From the NCBI GenBank assembly GCA_030704615.1, contig CM060731.1, positions 71,280,756 to 71,344,755 of the forward strand: a stretch of DNA of 64,000 nt. The letters are read 5' to 3'. Numbering within the stretch: position 1 is the stretch's first letter; the number at the start of each line of letters is the position of its first letter. Shown piece by piece: positions 1 to 11,189 of the stretch. The notes beneath the pieces were generated by a model. The model was not told the origin of the DNA, did no database searches, and was given only the letters and a program-made list of their open reading frames with translations. Made by a program: the position numbers and the translations under genes. This DNA comes from Takakia lepidozioides. Lineage: Eukaryota > Streptophyta > Takakiopsida > Takakiales > Takakiaceae.

Positions 1-3000
1 TTTTATCGATCTCCTCTTTGAGCTCATCACTGTCGTGTTTGTGCAGTGTCTCCTGCAAATACTCTCCCATCAAGCAAATCAGTGGCATGGGGTATAATTA
101 AATAAACGGATGACAAATCCTGAAAATTACAAGTAAGCACATACATCTAACCATGCTGGAGGATGGGATGCGAAAGGCTGATATTGTGTACCTATGAAAG
201 TTCGACAAAACTTCCATGAGATGAGACACATCTTTAGAGCAAATAGAACAGTCAAAGATTGGAGCACTCCATGATACCTTTGCAACCCCAAACCCATTTC
301 TTAATTGAGCACAAAAAAGCACATACAGGGAGCTGGAAGCTGGTGATCAAAACTCCAACGGCAAACACACCGTTGCAAAGTGATGGCAACAGATATGGAA
401 ATCTGGTAACCACAGAACCCATCCTTACAACGTCAGAAGATATAAGAACCTCGAGTTTCAAAATATTGCCCAAACTGTGCGAAAGAGGGAGGAATGCAAT
501 TTGATAATAATGAAACGAAAGCATGAACGGGACAGCTTACCGTGCAAACAAAGAGCCCTCAGGAAACAAAGTGGGGTACTTGATAGCAGGCTGCAATGTC
601 ACAAGCATACAGCACATATAAGCTGTCTTCTTGGCATCCTCATGTTTGTTTGTGCATAGCCATGAAGTGGATATTGTGGGCTATGTCCAAAGTCATCTGA
701 CATGACCACGATGCTTTTGCCATGCTATTCCTGAGTGCTTCTAGTGACTGTGCAACTAGCCTCATACTAACCCTAAATTGAAGACGCCCGTTTGTAGTTT
801 ACATAGTTGTCCATGTTTGGCAGGCCAATACCAGCTAAATCTTTACATAGGGACTAGCATGGGATGACTTATGACTTTCATATCACTGTAGATCCAGGAC
901 CTGCACAGCAAATTCAATCACAATCCATTTCATACCTGAGAGAGATATCCCCCTAGAACAGGACCAATGATTAGGCCAAGACCCCAGGTTGTGCCAACCT
1001 GCCATAAAAAACTTACAAAAGCCTTAGTAATCTATTCCTTGGCAGCTAAAGGATACCCATTTCCAAGTGAACTTGATTGTTTCAGACTAACTCTACTAAG
1101 ATACGCCTTGCGACATACATTGGAATTCTGCACTGCCAGGACTGTTAAGGACATGGAGGTTGTTGGAAACTGCAGTTTGTGCCCTCTAGGTAAATCAGGA
1201 TCATGCAGTCATCTCATACAATCACGGTTGCAAATCACCTAAAACAATGAGATCAGCCGTCTAACAAAATCTCTAAAATATGGCTTTTTTCCGCTCAAAC
1301 TGGGCGCGGGGTCAATGGCCACAAGGCTACGGCAAACAATGTCTTATGAGTACATTCTAAAATATGGTTTTGACATGAGGTATGCACAGGTCCCTCTACC
1401 TAATTTTTCAATGCATTGAAGAGGGTTATCTATACACTCATGGGAGATGCACTTTGGATACATAGAAGATTGCACTTGGGTTTAGATGGGCCTCGGCATA
1501 GGAGACACACATGGAATTTCCAACCTATGCATAAGCAAAAGGATTAGTTTGAACACTAATTCAGATAATATGGGAGACAGTAAGATAGCAAGCAGAGACA
1601 TGGGAGCACATACAATGGATGCACCAAGGGCTTGATGTTTTTCACTGCAAATTTCTGTTGCATATGCCTGCGCGAATCCCGCAAAAGACGTAAATGCAAA
1701 AGACACATTTAGTTTGTACAGTCAGAAGCATCCCATTGATCGCATGCAACGGGAAGCACATGGGATATTAATCCATCTTGAACAGTGACCATCATTGATA
1801 GCAAAAATCAGCTGATGTTATATTATATGGTATCGCTCTAGGGATCGCTTCTACTGAGCACATAAGCTTTCACCTTGGCAGGCCCAAGCATGCCATTGAA
1901 GCCTCCAAGTAAGAATCGAGTAGACAGAGCCATCCAGAAGTTTACACTTGCTCCAAACAGGGTATGGAATACGATGCTGCAACACTCATTGCCCAGACCA
2001 TTTGAAACACAATCAACTCATGTTTCCCAGATGTGTTGCAAGACCACATCCGACCACTTTTAAGTAAGACCTCTCAATAGTTTTGGATCATAGGAGATTG
2101 AGCAAGGAAAAGCCACCCACCACCCTGACAAGATGCTCAAACAGGGCAGGAGTCAGGCATCCATTCATCACTACTATAGCAAATTGCAGGTTCAGAATCT
2201 AGACTTGACCTTGAGCTCTCAGTGACAAAACATGGATGTACTACCGCCTCATTGCCACGTGCCATTCTGAAGAAAACCATTTTGGAAACATCAAATCCTA
2301 AGAGCTGCACCTGGACGTGTCAATGCTATGATGCAGGAGCATCATCTGAGAAAAGGATTTAGTTGTCAAATCGAAAGCCCAGAAGCTAGAATGCCTTATG
2401 AAGTAGCTTGACCTTGAAGCTTCAAATTCCTAACCCACAATCAAAGACAAGAAAAGGTCTTCACTGACACAGAGGCAACGCCTGCAATCATCACAGGCTT
2501 TCGCCCATATTTGTCTGCTGCAATGCCCCATGGCACAGAAGTCAAGCAACGCCCAATCATAAATGCCGCTCCTGCAATCAGGCAATCCTGTAAGTTTCGT
2601 TGCTGCTCTGTTGAGTTCTGAGACGGGACTGGTTGCATTAAGATAAATTGCATCATCCAGTCTAACCAGACCAGAGGAGTTTCACATGATTCCGATTATG
2701 ACTTGGAACTCTTTTAGGGTGAAAATCGATACATAGCAACCATGAAATTTTATATGAGTGCTCCAAGTTGAGAATTCATTGGGGTTAACCTGAAGCACTA
2801 ACTTGACTAACTGGCTCCCCAGGTTGTAAGAACCCATGTCACGAACTGATATTAGTACCCTCTCTGCTATGTTTCATAATACGACACCAAAAAAGTAATT
2901 GTATTCATAGAGAAGGACAAAGAAAAGCAGCAAAGCTAGATTTTCATACACTGCTTAATAACAACTTGAAAATAACCAGATCGGAGTGATTCATGGCCAG

Positions 3001-4371
3001 CCTCTTGTTAACTACTTACGAAGTATGCCATGACCTTAGAGAAGGAATTCTTAATACCTATAGCTCCAGCATAGAAGCCAATGTCACTGTCTGATTTGGC
3101 AATATGGAAATCTTGTACCTACATCATGACCAATGATACATCTGTTGTATACCAGGATGAGATCCGAAAGAAAACACTCTGAAGCATTTCTTGTCTATTT
3201 TGCTAACAAAGAAAGCAGAATAACACACACACACACCCTCTCTCTTCTTTCTTTTGGAGCTTCCCACGGACGATATAAAGGACCATTTCATTTCATGCTT
3301 GTGGAGGGCCCCTCTCTCTTTCTTGTTTCTTGCTTTCCATTATCCCATAAGCTCTTTGAGCTTTCCACAGCATTAGACATTATCATTCATTTCTCATGGG
3401 CCTCCCATGGATGGTGAAATTTCTTCCTTCTCTTCCTCTCTTTCTCTCTTTCCCTGAGGACCATACACACAACCTTTACTCTATTGCACATGATGAGGAG
3501 TAGAATGGTTCCCCCAAGCTTCATCCACTAACCTGAGACAATATTTATAGGAGAGACAATGAGAAGAAAGCCACAATGGAGACTTTGTCCATAACAGCTT
3601 GTCAAGTCTATCAAGTGAGGAAGTGCAGGACTTACCATGAAGTAGAGGAAAGGGTACAGAGATGAAATTGGCAATGCTGCCACATATATCAAGAAACATA
3701 TCCACAAGCTGTTAAGAACCAATCTAACCTGACGAAAACTTCAGACCTACAGGCAGCTAGTCACAGAACTTGACAAGAAACATACATTGCAGAATAGGTG
3801 TCCAAGAGGTTTCAACTACACACCGCCCTCCGTATTGGTTCCACAGTTTGGATTGTGGCCATAGACCTCACTCCTGGACGGGAGACAATTGGAGTGAGGG
3901 AGAGTAAAAGGGTTAAACGATCATGACAAAACTGAAACCTCGCTCCAGTACTGCGAACAAGCATGCATTATAGATTAACTGTTTTCGTAGACTTCTGAAG
4001 TTCTTCACCATAAGATCATCCGTGTCAGCTGTTGGTCAAACTGGTTGCAAAGAGTGAGTAGGAGGTCTATTAAAGACACGGTGTGAATGGGAGAAACTGA
4101 AACATCCTGTCCTAACGGATCATAACTCAAATAGAGAATGCTTCTAGAGAGAGAAGATACACAATACACAGATGCCAGTAAAAGGAAGTCCCAACTTCAA
4201 CACTTGTGCGGGAGAGAGAGAGAGAGTACCGTTGCAGAGAATGAGAAGAGCCAAAAAAGTAAACTCTTTATAAGGAATGCCTGCATCTTTGCTTCGCAGA
4301 TATGCATTCTTGCAGGCCGGGCAATTCGGATACACTTTCTTCTGCAATAGTGGATCCTCCAAGTCCGCCAT
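1..4371 (-). CDS. ZIFL: ZIF-like MFS transporter (partial, runs off left edge)
   Basis: Major facilitator of the plant ZINC INDUCED FACILITATOR-like family, membrane carriers linked to zinc, potassium and auxin handling. Exons seen on minus: 4371-4230, 3676-3636, 3118-3058, 2571-about 2455, about 1976-1874, 1667-1614, 998-936, 590-541, 402-327 and 52-<1. The start MADLEDPLL at 4371 was chosen over an in-frame ATG at 4452 because the family begins close to the CPACK motif. Family marks in order: CPACK, ALPISSLYPFLYFM, VQDFHIAKSDSDIGFYAG, the MFS loop WGIAADKYGRKPV, FWMALSTRFLLGGFNGMLGP, AYATEICSEKHQALG, WGLGLIIGPVLGGYLSQ and ETLHKH. This is roughly the N-terminal half; the remaining membrane segments lie outside the window. 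The junction between the exons near 2455 and 1976 does not close with canonical sites in my reading. The other joins keep phase. Confidence 0.9.
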
Positions 4372-5855
4372 TCCAAAACTCACTTGTGGCCTCCTTGTGT
4401 CATCAATTTGGCCTCCAAAAACTCCCAAAAGCCCTCCACACCTCACACACACTCTCTATAGCGGACAGTGCAAATTTCCTTCTAGCATTCCTTCTCTCGT
4501 AGAGAACGATTACGCCCGCAACTATACGTCACAGGCAACGTCGGCACGAAACGCTAGTGGACGTCATTTCCCCGGCGGCGCCAAACAATCTGAGCCTTGA
4601 GGGGGACCAGCCGGTGTCACGTGCATTAAGGGCAGCGTGGCGTTGGAAGGTCCCAGCGAGGCGGCGCAGATAGAGGACCAGTGTTAGAGGACCAGTGTTT
4701 TCTCCCCCAGAATATACCTGGAATATACTTCCTGACAGAAGATGGGAGGGGGAAGATATGACTGCTCCCGTCCGATTGGCTCTCGATCTGATTATTAAGC
4801 GCCGCCAGGGGGAAGGGTGGCAGTGTGCAGCCATGGCGATCCAAAGCGTCTTGTCTCTTCACCGCTCCGTCTCTCCATCGTTTTCGGCTGCCAGTTTCTG
4901 TAGTCCTGCATCATCTTTGCGGGATGTTGCAGGTGGCTTATTATATGGAACCCTCAGCGAGAGTTGCGCGACGAGTCGGCTGAGTGGAAACGAAGTGCAC
5001 AGACTGACATGATGTAGTCTCAAGTGTTTTGATGGTGAAGCGCTTGTCGCCTAGTTGCAATACTGAAAGGTTGTTGGTTGTGCCAGCTACGATCAACACG
5101 GAAGTCTTTCTGCCACATTAGGGAGGTCTTCTCTTCGGTGTAAGTGTGGACGAGTTCGCAAAAGGTATTAATTCTCCATTTTCTCCGAGAAGACATCACA
5201 AACACCCTACGTTTGTGAAATTCAGCCTTTGAAATCGGAAAGCTCTTCGACCAGTGTGGTTCAAGTTCAGGGACCTTCAAGAGCCTTGAGGTACTTACCG
5301 CCTGCTTCGGATTAAAGACTGTACTTGAAGACTTCAATTGGAAAACAAAAGCCTGCAGTGCACAATTGTGATCATAACAACTGTTTGTATTTCATCATAA
5401 TTACTGTCAACACCGGGAACCACCCCAACTACTCGGAATTGCTCAAAGAGAGGGCAGTACTGCTCCAAGCTGGAAGAAGGAACATTCGTAAGCATGAAGA
5501 ATTTTGAGTTTTATTCCAAAATCGAGGGCTTCTCTTCTTGGGGCATGGAGCAGGAACGTAGGTGAGAAGGGAATGGGGCGGACGCGGGGGCGTTGGTCAG
5601 ATGAATGTATGGCCTTCGTTGCAGCATCGACACCAAAAATTGGCGGGGTACATTGTGCCAGTGGTCCTCCCTTTGTGGATACCTTCGGAACCTACTTGTA
5701 ATTTACATAGCCTTGTTTCCGCGGTGTCGATGGGGCAGGTGTGACAGTCACATCGTATTGTTCATCAACCCCAGTGATTGTGTAGTGCAAGAAAGCTCTC
5801 TAAATGTTTTTTGCTTGATCTGAACCTTCTTTTTGGACAAAACAGAGTGAAAAAC
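4372..5855. promoter_or_regulatory. Shared upstream region of divergent ZIFL and CFAP157
   Basis: These 1.5 kb separate two head-to-head genes and should hold both promoters and 5' leaders. A small reading frame on + at 4833-5012 (starts MAIQSVLSLHRS, Ser-rich, 59 residues) resembles a targeting peptide but stops without a recognisable domain, so I treat it as leader sequence or an upstream ORF. No TATA box could be assigned with confidence to either gene. Confidence 0.4.
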
Positions 5856-8800
5856 ATGTCCAAGAAGCCTTCAGAAAAAACGGGGGGTGGGTCTGGGGAG
5901 TCAGATGAACTTGAATTACTGAAAGCCAGATGCCTGGCAAAGGATCTTGAGGTTTTCACGATAAAAGACAAGATGCATCATCTTGAGGAACGATCTCAGC
6001 TCATGGAGCAACACATGGAGCACGTTCACAACTCATCAGCAGAGAAAATTGAGAAAATGTCAGAGATTATCAACTACCTAACCAGGTATGTACACGGATC
6101 AAATTGTACACTTGAGAGAGGGGAGCCCGGGTTTATAGAGATTCATCTCAGGGTACTTGCCACCCATGGTTGCCGGACAAAAGGTCCCGAATCAAGTGGT
6201 AATCTAATTCCCTGGAGAGCTTATCTATATTTCTATATATCATTTAAGTTGAACTACCACTAACCCTTGGCCACAACATGAACAAGTCTGTTGATGGTGA
6301 GGGCAGATTGATTTCTTGACAGTGGGGAAAATAAGATTTGCAAGCAGAAAATGTCAATGTTGGTCAACACGTATATGTTGAAACTTCTGCTTGTGTTGAC
6401 CAACATTGTCAGAGCACTTTCAAATCTTATCTGAATCTTACTTTCTGCTTGCTCTGCTTGTGAGATGAACTGATAGAGCTCTGTTTGTCTTTTACAGTGA
6501 GGGCCACAGCAAAGATAAGAAATTCAAACAAGTAGAGACAGACTTAGTGAATGCACAGCAAGAATTGAAAGAAATGAAGGAGAATTTCGCCAAAAAGATG
6601 ATGGACGCAACAAATGCTCATGAATTTTCCTTGCAAAGTATGCAGTTGCAATTGAATGCTGCCAGCACCAAGCTGAGGGAGATGCACGAGTTCGCTTTGA
6701 ATAAAAAAGCCCTAGAAGAGGAGCTTGCAAGGTATCACTTCTTAATTCTTAGTCTCTTTGCAAGCACTTTCCCAGGTCCATACACGAATATATGCAGTAT
6801 CTTTCAATCTTCTGAAGTTCATATTCAAGTAACATTTTCAAGATAGATATGTTGTCAAACAAACTGTACGTAGACCTATCCGAAGGAAATCCATGGTTGT
6901 GAAGTGATTGAAGTGCACGGCCAACAACCCTTCATTCTATGCATTTGAGCACGGAGACTAAAGTAGCCATCCTGTTGGATATAGACTGAAAGAACGACTA
7001 CTCAAGGAGGAGAGGGACCACGCAGAAGCGTATACTGATCTGGAAAGGAACTCAATTCTAGAAAAAGATCGGCTGAGAAAGGAGATACTCACTCGCGTAG
7101 AAGAAACCAGAAAGGAGATGAACAAAGTTATGGAGGAGCAGCTTCATGAGGTACTTCATGATCTATTATCATGTTCTGGTTAGAAGAGCTTGCAAGCAAT
7201 GATCTAGAACCCAAACGAAAAAGTAATGTGTGGTATCTTCACAGATTACTTGCAATGCATAAACCGTGCAATTGGAAGTACGCAAGAGCGGTCAATCTTG
7301 CACAGCTTAAGAATGGTCAATCTTGTGTAGTAGATGCTAACACTAGTATCTGGGCAGACACTAAACTTGGTTCATTAGAAACACATAATGTCAATGGTGT
7401 ACATAGTTATACAGTATAATTGCTGACCTCCTGAATGAGTATGGCACAACTTCTCGAGCGGCATCAACTAACATTCAGCAATATTGAGTAGATAATCTAA
7501 GTTCCTTGGTTCGGTTTCTTTTGCAATGTATTGTCTAAATACTTGGTGGGATATCACAGACAACAAAGAAGACAATATTGGAGAATGAGAAGTTACGGAC
7601 GGAGGTGGCATACCACACCCATCAGACAACCCTCCTCCTTCATGAGAATAGGAAACTGCTGGCAGAATTCACCGAAGCCAATCGCTCCCTTATCCTTGCC
7701 AAGGAGGTGAAATAAACCAAGTCAATTGCTCCCTTCACCTTTGTTTGCTCAAGGAATGGAAATTGAAACATGATCCCTAAACTTTACTAGGAAAATTTAC
7801 ATGCTGCAAGTGCTGCTGTCAATTCTTTCAGGCTGAGTGTACAAGAATAAGAATTTGTGGCATTCCTTTCAGATGACCTTGATGATACTGATACTCAAGA
7901 GTTGGGCATGGTGGGTTGAAAGCTGGAAGATGATTTGGCGCGGAGGAATCACCTGTACCAAAAGGCCACCCGCATTCTGGTCCATAAATTACGCGGTAAA
8001 TCCCTGGCTTTATTATTAGTTTAGTTCCTTCTCCAGTGTTCTCTTTGAAGGCACGTGAAGTCAATTTGCCAATTCAAGTTCTTACTTTGTCTCTTGCACT
8101 GTCTCGCCTTCTTGGTTTGTCTAAAATTTAAGTTGGAGTCGGGATACTCTTACTAGCCCTCACTCCAGGAGTCTGTATGTAATATGCTCTTATTGGTGAT
8201 CCTAGCAGAACATGATGGTTGGGGCTCCCGGGTTATATAAAATCTGAGAGTAAGGAAAGTATCATGTTGATCAAGAGATAGTATCTGTTGCAAGACTCAG
8301 TGTATTTAAATCTTTGACATGTCATCAATGTGTGCGCTGTTGTTGTGTGTTATGTTTGCAGAAAAGCAGCTTTCTAGTAGCCAACAAGAACGAAGGAAGG
8401 AGGAGAATAATGAAATTCAAGAGATTCTGATTCGCTCACAGCAGTTTAAAGCTGCAATCCCAGGCCACCACCAGGTCTACAGCAAAACAATGTATCTCTG
8501 TTTGATCTCTCTCAGTTTCTCACATGGGTTCGGCTATCCTACAGAACTCGTATGAGTACATGTATGTATAATTGCCTCTTCCCTCTTGATCACTTGAGGT
8601 CCTACTTTGCCTGCAGGGTGAGGTTATGTGTTGTGAGGACAAGCAGGGCACCCGGTAGTGAATGGGTTGTAATCCATGGATCTTGCATTGTTTCTTTCGA
8701 AAATAAACGCATGCATTCATTTGCTGGAATTTTACCGGTCCTCCATTTACAAATATGCAACATGTGATGCACATATTATCTTAACTAGTCGTTCAGGTTT

Positions 8801-10597
8801 CAATTCAGCAGTGCAGTTTGTTTCTGATGCTCAAGGAGACATCTAACTTAGTAGAAAATAACCAGCATGCATGTTCTTGTGGATCATCCAGTCCCCATTC
8901 TTGCTACCACCAGCTTGTCACCCTAGGGCCTAAGCTCAAAAAAATTCTTCTCCCTACCTTGTGGAAGCATAAGGGGTTACATGCAATATACTTAAAGCCC
9001 CTTCTTCTGGCAATCTCCTTGAATGATTTCAGTTTTAGAAACATCACCTCACCTCATGCCTGAACTGTCTATAAATATTGTCCAAAATGTTGACTTAGTC
9101 GAAAACAGGCGGATTTAGTGACATATTCTTTTGGAATGTTCAGCTGAGAATAGAATGTCACCATGATCACTTGCTGCTTAGATGCAAACTGGCACGCAGA
9201 TATTTTAGCATACACTTAATGTAAGTGCCCTGACTTCACGATCAAATGATTGGTCTGCAAGCAGAAGGGCCCAGCTCATGCAAAAGAGAAGCCACGAGAT
9301 GATGCGATTAAGTTTCTGTATGCATGTCTGGAAGACATAGAATTGGAAAGGATGACAAAAGCACCAGCCATGCCCAGGTGTGTGGAGTTCCGCAAAGTCA
9401 AAAGTGCTCACAAATTGGAGTTGTGTCGTGTGCACAGTGTTTTGATTGTGTCGTCAATAGAAATTCACGTTCATGTCCTCTTTGAAATGGATTCTTGCTG
9501 GCCTGATTACTAGCATGTGCACATTTCTGAAGGGTCAGATGCACCATAGCACAGGATCTTGCCTGCTAGCCGACATGGTAGCATATGACTAGGACCCAGA
9601 TTATTACTAAATGTGGCACTGGCCACCTCCTTTTCAAGATGATGATGATCCATTTATTTTTCACTGCAGCTCTGAGTTCAGCTCAAACATGATTCCTGAG
9701 CTGCCGCTTGACCAGTTCAACCTGGAACAGCGCCAAAATTTGCTGAAGTGAGTGCAAAATCCCAAGTAGAAAACCAGTGCAGGTTGCTTGTTCAAACACA
9801 TGTTCGCCACATCCACTTGACCTAAGTTCAAATTGTGTCAGAAGAGTTTCATATACATAAGCTTGGCCATGAGAAAGCTAAAGTCTCCGCCTCCTGTTTG
9901 TGAACAGGAATTTGTTGCGTCTAGCAGTATCATTGCAATCAATGACAGCCAACCTGGAGCGAGAAGCCCCCAGCCCATCACTGGCCTACTCTGCGGGGAG
10001 CCATGCAGATAAAGGTATGTCATGTTTAGACGAACCATTGTGCTTCTAGCTCGGCTGGTAATTTCTGAAAATTTAGGAAAAAGTGAATCATGTTCTTGCC
10101 AGCAAGCATGCATATTTATCCTTCCGTGCTTTCAACAGACCCCTTTTCCCTGCCCAGATTACATAGCTTCTAGTCTTAAATAAGGATTCTGCGCCTTGAG
10201 GATGCCTGTTCTTGTGTTGAATGAAGATTTGGGCACTAAATTGTTGCAGAGCAGAGTTGTAGTTGTGCACAGCACTTATTACTGAACCATTGCAAAACCA
10301 CCAATATGATCTAACATATTGTGTGGCTTCCTGGCACTCTGTACAAATTCAAGATGATGGGTGTAATTTGGTTTGACCTCACCTTAAATTGATCAGTCAT
10401 GGACAGCCTCCATTACAAGGGTTTCCAAGATCACATCATAGACAACATGCAGGCCATCTCGTTTTGCTTGAAATCACAATTGACCGATAATTGCTGGATG
10501 TGCAGGCAAGGCAAAAATACACATGGAGGACATTTTGGCGCTGCCTATTGACCAAATAATGGATGAGCCTGGTGGTGGCCATCGTGGAAGCTTGTGA
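5856..10597 (+). CDS. CFAP157: Cilia- and flagella-associated protein 157, ten exons
   Basis: Coiled-coil axonemal or basal-body protein needed for normal flagella; in plants it should act only in motile sperm. Exons: 5856-6085, 6498-6731, 6985-7150, 7560-7706, 7923-7995, 8362-8474, 9262-9377, 9670-9747, 9908-10014 and 10506-10597. Every junction is GT-AG and in phase; the sum is 1356 nt, or 451 residues plus TGA (animal CFAP157 is about 520). The protein is mostly charged coiled coil. The diagnostic block is in exons 3-4: ILEKDRLRKEILTRV followed by ETTKKTILENEKL, which matches the animal signature around LDKDRLRKEI and ETTKRAI. A helical block in exons 8-9 (EQRQNLLK then NLLRLAVSLQSM) matches the animal C-terminal region. 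The start ATG opens the first exon of the coiled coil. Exon 5 is the weakest, having a poor acceptor and an in-frame stop just upstream. Retrotransposon sequence begins 600 bp after the stop. Confidence 0.88.
9404..9465 (+). repeat. 62-bp dispersed repeat, copy 1 (in CFAP157 intron 7)
   Basis: This 62-bp stretch, starting GTGCTCACAAATTGGAGTTG, is repeated without mismatch in reverse orientation at 63181-63242, about 54 kb away. The flanks of the two copies do not match. It is not coding here, being inside intron 7. Confidence 0.9.
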
Positions 10598-11150
10598 ATA
10601 CAAGCACTCTCCTCTCCCCAGAGTTTGAAGCAATTGTTGGCATGGTAACGTGGGGATAGTTCTCCGATGTACTTCCTATCTGGAGTGAGCCCAACAGTTT
10701 ACTTTAGCCAAACTCAAAAGAGTCGTGAAATTGTATCACGCCCTGGACACAATCAGTTTCAAATGTTCCTCTTCACTCTCATGCCGATGGAACAAATACT
10801 CTTCTCTCATGAATTTGTCTTCTCTCTCTTCCTTTAGGCATTATGTCCACAAATCTAGTAAGTAAAAAGCCGAGTCAAAGGCCCTCCTAACCTTGACTCC
10901 CATGATGGCACGGTGAAAGATGGCTTTGAACCCGGGGCCATGCATAGAGCTAACCCCACCATTCTTATTTTCCTCTTCTAGATTGTGGATTGAGCATACA
11001 CATGACTGAAATTTTGACATTTGAGGTGCACTTTTGCCTTGTGAATCCCTAAATGATCCCTAAATGATCATTCCGAATTGGAAGTAAGGCCCAGGCTTAG
11101 CAATAACACTTACATGTTTAGATTTTTAGGAGCCGTTTTTGGTCCAGCTA
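10598..11150. other. 3' flank of CFAP157, no gene seen
   Basis: Holds the expected 3' untranslated region of CFAP157 and the approach to the retrotransposon. No ORF, RNA gene or clear repeat was recognised. Confidence 0.5.
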
Positions 11151-11189
11151 AATGAGTGACACCCCAAGTATGAATAGGTGTCCTCATTT

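Noticed and set aside
8800-9063. 81-codon ORF after exon 6 of CFAP157 as an extra exon
   Set aside because: Not coiled-coil, no good donor, and exons 6 and 7 join in phase without it.
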